Shown in pieces: positions 1 through 6,258 of a stretch of DNA of 10,536 nucleotides; the stretch's first letter is position 1; the number at the start of each line of letters is the position of its first letter. A program made the position numbers and the translations under genes. Source of the DNA: JAWXCH01 sp034440595 (GTDB taxonomy: Bacteria; Planctomycetota; Planctomycetia; Pirellulales; JALHPA01); assembly GCA_034440595.1 (NCBI GenBank), contig JAWXCH010000550.1:1-10536 (forward strand). Direction: 5' to 3'. The notes beneath the pieces were generated by a model. That model was not told the DNA's origin, ran no database searches, and worked only from the letters and a program-made list of their open reading frames with translations.

Positions 1-2282
1 GCGTAAAGATTACTCCAGCGCACGATCCGAACGACTACGAGGTGGGGCTTCGCCAGACGTTGGGTATGCAGAACATTATGAACCCGGACGGGACGCTAAA
101 CGATTCCGATCGGATACCAAAGGCATACCGTGGCCTTACAATGAAGAAGGCACGAGAGAAGGTCGTGGCTGATCTGGAGGCACTCGGTCTACTGGATCGC
201 ATTGAAGACCGCGAAATTGAAGTTGCACACAGCGACCGCAGTAAGACGGCGATTGAGCCGTACCTCGCCGATCAGTGGTTTGTCAAAATGAGCGACCATG
301 ACGACGGTCGCCCCGGTCTGGCTCAAACTGCCATGGACGCCGTCAGCGATGGCCGCGTGCAGATTACACCGACGCGTTATGCCAAGAGCTACCTCGACTG
401 GCTGAGCGAAAAACGGGATTGGCCGGTCAGCCGGCAACTCTGGTGGGGTCATCGGATACCGGTGTGGACGATTCGACAATCGAATTTCGGCCCCGAGCGT
501 GACAGTCAGGCCGAATCTGACAGGGTCATTGATGCGCTTAATGCTTTTGCGTCTGCATTTGATATTCAGTCAGAACTATGGATAAAACCCGTTGCCCTAT
601 GGAGTGATCAATTCTATGTCTGTGCAGGATCGGATAAGGCAGAGGCCGCGCTGCGTGGCCTCTATAAACGCAGGCACGTAGACCCTGCTGACGATCCAGC
701 GCCAGGCGACCGGCTGCAACTCGATACCGATGCAAAGCAAAAGGCGGTAGAGACCTTGAAAGCGGTGGTGGCCGATGTCGACGACCAAGACGAAGGGGTT
801 CTCGATACCTGGTTCTCCAGTGCCCTTTGGCCACATAGCACGCTTGGCTGGCCGGAGAAGACGCCGGAACTGGCGGAGTTCTATCCCACGTCGGTGCTGC
901 TCACCAGTCGCGATATCATTACGCTCTGGGTAGCCCGTATGGTGCTGACCGGGCTGTACAACGTCGGCAGTATTCCGTTCCATCAAGTCTATATTCACCC
1001 CAAGATTCTCGACGGCTTTGGGGAGACCATGTCCAAGTCGAAGGGGAACGGGGTCGATCCGCTGGATGTGATTGCCAAGTTCGGGGCGGATTCGCTGCGG
1101 TTTGCGCTGGCGTCGATGGCGACTGAGACTCAAGACGTGCGGATGCCGGTGGAGTTTGAGTGCCCACACTGCCTGAAGTCGATCGAGCAAACGCACAAAA
1201 ATCGTATTCTGCCGCGCGTAAAGTGCAAGCACTGCGATAAGGAGTTCTCCACACAATGGGCGAAATCGGCCGAAGACATCGCCTTGCTACGCGGGGCGGT
1301 GATTAGTGAGCGATTTGAGGTGGCTCGAAATTTCTGCAACAAGCTCTGGAATGCGTCGCGGTTTGCGCTGATGAATCTGGAGGGGTACACTTTTGCTCCG
1401 GTGGATATCGATAAACTGACCATAGAAGATCGCTGGGTGCTCAGTCGGCTCTCGACGGTCACGGCGCAGGTGACTGCGGCGATTGAGTCGTTCAGATTCG
1501 CCGATGCGGCACGGGTGCTGTATGACTTTGCTTGGGACGAATTCTGCAGCTTTTATGTGGAGATGATCAAGACTCGTCTGCAAGATCCGGCCAGTCGACC
1601 GGTGGCACAGCGCGTGCTGGCTTACACGCTGGACACACTGCTGCGGTTGCTGCACCCGATGGTTCCGTTTGTGACCGAAGAGGTCTGGCACCTGCTCAGT
1701 GCAGTCGCACCCTCACGCGGATTGACAGCAGTGCAGCCAATCTCGGAGTGCATTGCAGTTGCCAGTTGGCCCGCCGTCGATGCTGGCTTACAAAACGCGG
1801 CGATTGAAGAGCAGTTTGCCAAATTCCAGCAATTGCTTGGTGGCCTGCGCGAAGTTCGCGCGCGGCAGAATATTGCCCCCAAGACGCCGATTCGGTTTGC
1901 GGTGCGCTGTGATGCAGCGACCGTCTCACTTTTGCAACCGATGGAGCCGTACTTTGCCGCAATGGCTGGTGCAACCGCCACAGCCTGGGGGCCAGAAGTG
2001 GAGTCTCCGGCATTGTCGGCCAACTTCAATAGTGCCGACTGCGAAGTCTTTGTCGATCTGGCCGAGCATATCGACATTGGTGCTGAGATCTCTCGCAACG
2101 AGAAGGAGCTGGAAAAAATCGCCGGGTTCATCGCTGCCAAAGAGAAGAAGCTATCGAACGAGAGTTTCGTCAGCCGCGCTCCGGCGGATGTCATCACCCG
2201 CGAACGCGAACAGCTCGAAGAATTGCACACCCGGCAGAAGAGCACGGAACAGGCGCTAGCCGAACTGCGGAAGAAACGCTAA
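1..2282 (+). CDS. valS: Valyl-tRNA synthetase, 3' part (5' end outside window)
   Basis: Cytoplasmic class I aminoacyl-tRNA synthetase that charges tRNA-Val and edits misacylated threonine. The reading frame is open from base 3, so a GTG at 42 is internal, not a start; 759 codons are visible and the HIGH motif lies upstream. Seen in order: the editing-domain motif ITPAHDPNDYEVG (9-47), SRQLWWGHRIP (429-461), LDTWFSSALWP (from 801), the KMSKS loop as TMSKSKGN (1026-1049), RNFCNKLWNASRF (from 1326) leading into the helical anticodon-binding domain, and a charged C-terminal coiled coil (about 2085-2279) typical of ValRS. Two oddities: a long segment of about 113 residues between GHRIP and LDTWFSS, and a four-cysteine zinc-ribbon-like insertion (C at 1161, 1170, 1224, 1233) after the KMSKS loop. 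The gene ends with TAA at 2280 and is followed by a repeat-bearing spacer. Identity is certain; only the insertions are unusual. Confidence 0.98.
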   Translation, partial: VKITPAHDPNDYEVGLRQTLGMQNIMNPDGTLNDSDRIPKAYRGLTMKKAREKVVADLEALGLLDRIEDREIEVAHSDRSKTAIEPYLADQWFVKMSDHDDGRPGLAQTAMDAVSDGRVQITPTRYAKSYLDWLSEKRDWPVSRQLWWGHRIPVWTIRQSNFGPERDSQAESDRVIDALNAFASAFDIQSELWIKPVALWSDQFYVCAGSDKAEAALRGLYKRRHVDPADDPAPGDRLQLDTDAKQKAVETLKAVVADVDDQDEGVLDTWFSSALWPHSTLGWPEKTPELAEFYPTSVLLTSRDIITLWVARMVLTGLYNVGSIPFHQVYIHPKILDGFGETMSKSKGNGVDPLDVIAKFGADSLRFALASMATETQDVRMPVEFECPHCLKSIEQTHKNRILPRVKCKHCDKEFSTQWAKSAEDIALLRGAVISERFEVARNFCNKLWNASRFALMNLEGYTFAPVDIDKLTIEDRWVLSRLSTVTAQVTAAIESFRFADAARVLYDFAWDEFCSFYVEMIKTRLQDPASRPVAQRVLAYTLDTLLRLLHPMVPFVTEEVWHLLSAVAPSRGLTAVQPISECIAVASWPAVDAGLQNAAIEEQFAKFQQLLGGLREVRARQNIAPKTPIRFAVRCDAATVSLLQPMEPYFAAMAGATATAWGPEVESPALSANFNSADCEVFVDLAEHIDIGAEISRNEKELEKIAGFIAAKEKKLSNESFVSRAPADVITREREQLEELHTRQKSTEQALAELRKKR

Positions 2283-2393
2283 GCCGCTAAATCGGTTTTG
2301 AGGTGCGCTACTAAGTTCACCGCGGAGAACGCAGAGAGCGCGAAGTGACGCGCAGAGAAGGCTGATACGAATCTGCCTTTCTTGGCGTCTTAT

Positions 2394-2440
2394 CGCCTTT
2401 GCGTGAGTCTGCACTAAAGTAGAAGGTTCACGCAAAGGCG
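2394..2440. repeat. Perfect 13-bp inverted repeat, inner hairpin 1
   Basis: CGCCTTTGCGTGA at 2394-2406 is the exact reverse complement of TCACGCAAAGGCG at 2428-2440, with a 21-base loop. It lies inside the composite repeat and would form a stable hairpin in RNA or extruded DNA. Confidence 0.85.
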
Positions 2441-2470
2441 CAGAGGCACAAAGGTTGTAATGCATTCCGT

Positions 2471-2552
2471 ATCCTGTAAATCCTGTCCATCCTTGTTCAA
2501 AAAACTGAATTTAAGAAGCAGATTTAACAGGGATGAACGGGATGGACTGGAT
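2471..2552. repeat. Imperfect 22-bp inverted repeat, inner hairpin 2
   Basis: The arm at 2471-2492 (begins ATCCTGTAAATCC) matches the reverse complement of 2531-2552 at 17 of 22 positions, with a 38-base A/T-rich loop. Each arm is itself built from short tandem copies of an ATCCnGT-like word. Confidence 0.7.
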
Positions 2553-2631
2553 AGGGGGCAGGTTTCTTCTCTGCGTTCTGCTCGGCGGACTCTGCGGTAA
2601 AATGGCGACAGAGGCTGCTTTTTTCCACACA

Positions 2632-2665
2632 CTGCTAGCAGGCCGGACACCCTTAGGCGTATAAT
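2632..2665 (+). promoter_or_regulatory. Candidate promoter of the DUF151 gene with overlapping palindrome
   Basis: A consensus -10 box TATAAT sits at 2660-2665, 55 bases before the ATG at 2721. There is no good TTGACA at the expected distance; instead the perfect 10-bp palindrome CTGCTAGCAG (2632-2641) occupies the -35 area. That fits an activator- or repressor-controlled promoter, but this is inference. Confidence 0.4.
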
Positions 2666-2720
2666 TGAGCGATACGTCAACCAGAGTTTTCCAAGCGCAG
2701 CGTGCGGCGAAAGGGCCATT

Positions 2721-3134
2721 ATGCCTGTCCAGATGGAGCTATCGCGGATCATCATCAGCGAGATCAACGACCAGCAGGTCATTTATCTCAAAGAGGTGGA
2801 TGGCACCCGGATGTTTCCGATTCTGATCGGTATTTTTGAGGCGACCAGCATCGATCGGCATGTGAAGCAGATTCAGACGCCACGCCCGTTGACGCACGAT
2901 CTGCTGGTAAGCACGATCGAGACTCTTGGTGCCGAGCTACAGGACGTGGTCATTACTGAGCTGCGCGAGCACACCTATTTTGCTGTGCTGCGGGTTCGTC
3001 ATCAGGGAGAGCTTTTGGAGATTGATTCTCGGCCATCGGACGCCATTGCCGTGGCAGTGACTGCCGATCCTCCGTTGCCGATTTATGTGGCCGAGGATGT
3101 GCTGAACGATGTACTCGGTGAGTCGATGGAGTAA
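2721..3134 (+). CDS. Bifunctional nuclease (BFN / DUF151) family protein
   Basis: Small cytoplasmic protein of 137 residues, a complete single BFN domain. Family signatures seen: RMFPILIGIFEA (residues 30-41), RPLTHDLL (55-62), LGAELQDVVI (69-78) and the C-terminal EIDSRPSDAIAVAV block (100-113) followed by PIYVAEDVL. Members of this fold include the Thermotoga TM0160 structure and plant proteins reported to have RNase and DNase activity; the bacterial role is not settled, so the nuclease label is by family only. The ATG at 2721 follows AAGGG (2711-2715) at 5 bases, an acceptable ribosome-binding site, and a TATAAT lies upstream at 2660. It is probably monocistronic, because the next gene is on the opposite strand with its stop only 6 bases away. 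valS upstream is separated by a 438-base repeat-rich spacer. Confidence 0.93.
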   Translation: MPVQMELSRIIISEINDQQVIYLKEVDGTRMFPILIGIFEATSIDRHVKQIQTPRPLTHDLLVSTIETLGAELQDVVITELREHTYFAVLRVRHQGELLEIDSRPSDAIAVAVTADPPLPIYVAEDVLNDVLGESME

Positions 3135-3140
3135 ACGGAC

Positions 3141-4913
3141 TTAGCGCGCGGGTTCAAAGACTTGTTGAAGAATCGCCAGCGCCTCTTTTCCTTTGTTTCC
3201 GTCGACCACCACGTTCAGACGCACTTCGCTGGTGCTCATAATGTCGACATTGATGCCGACTTCGGACAGCGACTGAAATATCCGCATCGCCACGCTGGTG
3301 TTGCTGCGAATGCCGATACCCAGCACGCTCAACTTGGCAACCTTGGGTGAACTGGATACTCCGGCGCAGCCAAATCGCTTGGCCAGTCGCTCGGCGGTTT
3401 CGATGCTGCGTGGCATATCGCTCTGCTGCACCGTAAAGCTGATGCTGGCGGTTGAATTCTGGCCAAAGCTCTGCACGATCATATCGACAAATACACCGGC
3501 GGCGGCGATCTCTTCAAATACCGCGGCGGCCAAGCCCGGCTGATCGGGAATGCCGAGCAGTGTGACGCGACCTTGCGATTCATCCAGTGTGATCTCGTCG
3601 ATGGTCAGGTCTTCCATCCCCTGCAGGTGGCGAACCACTTCGAGGGCCGTGTTTCCATTGCCGTGTGGTAGGATTGCGTTCGGTTGTAATTTATTAGCAG
3701 GCTCGTTTTCCAGGCCAAAGACCTTGTGAACAACACGCAACGCCGAACTGGCCTGATCCCGATGGCATAGCACCGAGATTTTGATCTCGCTGGTGGTGAT
3801 CGCCTGAATATTGATCCCTGCCTCAGCCAAAGCACGGAACATTTTTTGAGCCACGCCGGTTTGTTCGGCCATGCCGAGACCGACGACCGAGACTTTGGCC
3901 ACTTCCTCGTCAAAGGTAACTGCCTTGGCCGAGATTTCCTTCGCCGCTTCGTTGGTGGCCTCCAGCGCATTTGGCAATTCTTCTTTGGGGACGGTAAAGG
4001 AGATCGTCGCGCGCCCTTCGGCACCGATATTCTGCACAATCATGTCCACGGCGATCCGGCGTGCGGCAATCTTTGAAAAAATCGCGTAGCTGAAACCTGG
4101 CCGGTCGGGCACACCTTCGATCGTGATCCGGGCTTCGTCGCGCACCAGCGCCGCCCCGCAGACAGCCTGATTAGCGGCTTCGGGCGAGGCGACAATCATC
4201 GTACCAGTGATGTCCGAAAAACTGGACCGAACATGTATCGGTACTGAGAATTTCTTACCAAATTCGATCGACCGGCTGTGCATCACCCCGGCACCCAAGC
4301 TGGCCAGTTCCAGCATTTCGTCGTAGCTGATTTGCTTCACACGACGCGCTTCGGGGAGCACACGTGGATCGGTCGTGTAGACACCATCGACATCGGTGTA
4401 GATTTCGCAGGTATCGGCACGCAGCACCGCCGCCAGTGCCACGGCAGTGGTATCGCTTCCGCCACGACCGAGAGTGGTGATATTGAAGTCCTCGTCGATG
4501 CCCTGAAAACCGGCGGCGATGACGATATTGCCTGCGTCCAGAAAACGTTGCATCCGTTCGGTGGAAATCGACTGGATCCGCGCCTTGGTATGGGTGCTGT
4601 CGGTCTTGATGCCAATTTGTGCGCCGGTCAGGCTGATTGCCTTGGCACCGAGCGACTGAATCGCCATCGCCATCAGCGCCACGCTGACCTGTTCGCCAGT
4701 CGATAGCAACATGTCCATTTCGCGACCACTTGGTCGGTCGGTGATCTGTTCGGCCAGTTCAACCAGCATGTCGGTGTTGTGTCCCATGGCACTGACTACC
4801 ATCACGACCTGATTGCCTTGCTGCTGCGCACGAATCGCCTTACGGGCTGCGGCCAGGATTTTTTGTGTATCGGCAACGCTGGTGCCGCCAAATTTTTGAA
4901 CGATTAAGGGCAT
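3141..4913 (-). CDS. lysC: Aspartate kinase with duplicated ACT regulatory region
   Basis: Phosphorylates L-aspartate, the first step to lysine, threonine, methionine and isoleucine. Kinase domain (about residues 1-245): VQKFGGTS (5-12), LSTGEQVS (70-77), GRGGSDTTA (149-157) and TDVDGVYTTDPR (173-184). Then follow four ACT domains: a pair at about 262-330 and 340-400, a linker (401-432), and a second pair at about 449-515 and 526-586. The two halves are plainly related: VPDRPG/IPDQPG, VDMIVQ in both, ATISFTV/ASISFTV, TTSEIKISV/STSEVRLNV. At 590 residues it is much longer than the common aspartokinase of about 410; four-ACT forms are known in cyanobacteria such as Synechocystis. I chose the ATG at 4913 because most homologues begin just before IVQKFGG; an in-frame TTG at 4922 adds three residues without support. 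It is last of three same-strand genes, 57 bases after the ApgM-like gene, and has no Shine-Dalgarno. ACT pairs imply feedback by lysine and/or threonine (family knowledge). Confidence 0.97.
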   Translation of the reverse strand: MPLIVQKFGGTSVADTQKILAAARKAIRAQQQGNQVVMVVSAMGHNTDMLVELAEQITDRPSGREMDMLLSTGEQVSVALMAMAIQSLGAKAISLTGAQIGIKTDSTHTKARIQSISTERMQRFLDAGNIVIAAGFQGIDEDFNITTLGRGGSDTTAVALAAVLRADTCEIYTDVDGVYTTDPRVLPEARRVKQISYDEMLELASLGAGVMHSRSIEFGKKFSVPIHVRSSFSDITGTMIVASPEAANQAVCGAALVRDEARITIEGVPDRPGFSYAIFSKIAARRIAVDMIVQNIGAEGRATISFTVPKEELPNALEATNEAAKEISAKAVTFDEEVAKVSVVGLGMAEQTGVAQKMFRALAEAGINIQAITTSEIKISVLCHRDQASSALRVVHKVFGLENEPANKLQPNAILPHGNGNTALEVVRHLQGMEDLTIDEITLDESQGRVTLLGIPDQPGLAAAVFEEIAAAGVFVDMIVQSFGQNSTASISFTVQQSDMPRSIETAERLAKRFGCAGVSSSPKVAKLSVLGIGIRSNTSVAMRIFQSLSEVGINVDIMSTSEVRLNVVVDGNKGKEALAILQQVFEPAR

Positions 4914-4970
4914 GGAGCTCAAACAAAATTAAATAGTGACAAACAATCCGCCAAAGAAAGAAAACTGCGA

Positions 4971-6179
4971 CTAACGTTTCAGATCCAAAAAGTACCGCAT
5001 CAGTCGCCAGCCATCATCGAATGACAGCGTCGATGCGCCTGCGGCGATTTCGTCGTAGCTGCTCGCTCCGTCTGCCGTGACTCCACTGCCGGCGATAATA
5101 AACGGAACCGCACCGTGACTATGCGTCTTAAGCCGCACCGGCGTAGGGTGATCTGGCGAGACCAGAATCCGATACTCTCCCTGCGATTGCAAAGCGGCTA
5201 CCAGTGGTGCGACGATCTTCTGGTCGATTTCTTCTAGCGCGCGAATCTTGGCCCGCACATCCCCCTCGTGCGAGGCTTCATCGGTAGCCTCCACATGGAC
5301 ACAAATCAGGTCGGTCGTTGGTAGCGCTTCGATTGCATAGCGCCCCTTGGCCGCGTAGTCGGTATCGGTGTAGCCAGTGGCACCGGGGACTTCGATTCGT
5401 TCCCACCCGATGAGCGCGGCCAGCCCACGCAACAGGTCGACCGCAGTGATCATCTTGCCAGTGCGACCGTAGGCGGTTTTGAATGACTCCAAATCGGGCG
5501 TGCGACCTTGCCCCCAGAGCCAGACATTGGTAGCCGGCAGCTTGCCCGATTTCACGCGAGCCACATTCACGGGGTGCGTAGCAAACACCTCTTCACTAGC
5601 GTGCATCAAATCGCACAGTAGGCCACTACCTGGACCGCGTGGATAGTCGTCCAGTACACTTTTGTCAGTCAGGTCGTGCGGGGGAGTGGCACGAGTATCC
5701 ATGCTGAACGGGGCCGGTTTGGCCGCCCCACGCCACAGCAGCAGATTGCGATAGCTCACACCGGGCACGAATTGCAACTGCTCGTTGCCCAGAGCCGTTT
5801 GTGCGGCAGCCAGCAACTCAGTCGCTTCTTCTGTCGAAATATGATCAGCCGTAAAGTCGCGCATCACCTGGTCCTGCACCGTCACCAGATTGCAGCGGAC
5901 GGCCCAGTCTTGCGGCTCCAGGTGGATTCCCTGTGCCGCCGCTTCCAGTGGTGCTCGGCCAGAATGCTTAGCCAGCGGATCGTAACCGAGCAGACTCATG
6001 CAGGCCACATCCGAACCGGCTGGCAGAGTAGGGGGGACATTATTGGCGCGACCCACCACCCCAGCACGGGCCAGCGCATCCATCGCCGGCGTCTTGGCTG
6101 CCTGCATTGGTGTCAGACCGCCAAGCTCAGACTGCGGCTCGTCCGCTGCACCATCGGGAATAACGATTGCGTACTTCAT
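4971..6179 (-). CDS. apgM: ApgM-type phosphoglycerate mutase family protein; candidate homoserine kinase
   Basis: Cytoplasmic alkaline-phosphatase-superfamily enzyme of 402 residues, full length for the cofactor-independent (archaeal-type) phosphoglycerate mutase family. Metal and catalytic motifs seen: IPDGAADEP (7-15, Asp9), AGSDVACMSLLGYDP (54-68, Ser56 the likely phosphorylated serine), VEATDEASHEGD (296-307, Asp300 and His304), SPDHPTP (341-347, Asp343 and His344) and HSHGAVPF (353-360). The closely related TIGR02535 group is named 'proposed homoserine kinase' because its genes sit beside homoserine dehydrogenase and threonine genes. Here it lies between hom (79-base gap) and lysC, and no classical GHMP-type thrB is in the window. 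I infer that homoserine phosphorylation is more likely than glycolysis, but sequence alone does not settle the substrate. The ATG at 6179 gives the expected MKYAIVIPDG start; it is preceded only by a weak purine stretch. The symbol reflects the family, not a proven reaction. Confidence 0.9.
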   Translation of the reverse strand: MKYAIVIPDGAADEPQSELGGLTPMQAAKTPAMDALARAGVVGRANNVPPTLPAGSDVACMSLLGYDPLAKHSGRAPLEAAAQGIHLEPQDWAVRCNLVTVQDQVMRDFTADHISTEEATELLAAAQTALGNEQLQFVPGVSYRNLLLWRGAAKPAPFSMDTRATPPHDLTDKSVLDDYPRGPGSGLLCDLMHASEEVFATHPVNVARVKSGKLPATNVWLWGQGRTPDLESFKTAYGRTGKMITAVDLLRGLAALIGWERIEVPGATGYTDTDYAAKGRYAIEALPTTDLICVHVEATDEASHEGDVRAKIRALEEIDQKIVAPLVAALQSQGEYRILVSPDHPTPVRLKTHSHGAVPFIIAGSGVTADGASSYDEIAAGASTLSFDDGWRLMRYFLDLKR

Positions 6180-6258
6180 ACCAGTCCAATGATTATCAAA
6201 TTTTTCGAACTGCCCTAGGAATCTCTAGCGGTTGAATGTGTGCTGCGTCTTAGCAACA

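Larger units (their letters stand above)
2315..2604. repeat. Composite intergenic palindromic repeat with nested inverted repeats
   Basis: This block fills most of the 2283-2720 spacer. Outer arms: AGAACGCAGAGA (2326-2337) is perfectly complementary to TCTCTGCGTTCT (2568-2579), within longer related ends that both read ACCGC(G/A)GAG when each is read inward from its own side. The outer arms enclose two further inverted repeats, 2394-2440 and 2471-2552. The words (CGCAGAGA, CACGCAAAGGCG, ATCCTGTCCATCC) belong, from memory, to a type of interspersed intergenic repeat common in environmental genomes, whose translation gives spurious peptides such as LRALCVLRGE. No transposase is present. It may also serve as a transcript end after valS, but there is no clean U-tract terminator. 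Boundaries are approximate. Confidence 0.75.

Noticed and set aside
597..1256. Long minus-strand open frame (219 codons) inside valS
   Set aside because: It is antisense to well-conserved ValRS motifs, has no recognisable domain, and its Arg/His-rich composition is that of a shadow frame.
1622..2245. Minus-strand open frame of 207 codons opposite the end of valS
   Set aside because: Serine/alanine-rich composition is the antisense image of the ValRS coiled coil and anticodon domain; no ribosome-binding site or family signature.
2256..2465. Small minus-strand frame in the valS-DUF151 spacer
   Set aside because: Its peptide (LRALCVLRGE and similar) is the well-known translation of intergenic repeat words, so it is repeat DNA and not a gene.
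2315..2604. CRISPR array
   Set aside because: Repeated words are inverted and imperfect, with no regular spacing of direct repeats and no cas gene.
2315..2604. Insertion sequence or MITE with target duplication
   Set aside because: No transposase, no clear flanking direct repeats, and the arms differ more than typical terminal inverted repeats.
2414..2782. Minus-strand frame of 122 codons over the repeat and the start of the DUF151 gene
   Set aside because: Made of translated repeat words plus antisense of a conserved gene; no supporting signals.
4278..4706. Plus-strand frame of 142 codons inside lysC
   Set aside because: Opposite the aspartokinase catalytic motifs, which are intact on the minus strand; no family features.
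5676..6218. Plus-strand frame of 180 codons opposite the ApgM-like gene
   Set aside because: Antisense to conserved metal-binding motifs, rich in His/Arg, and with no start signal.
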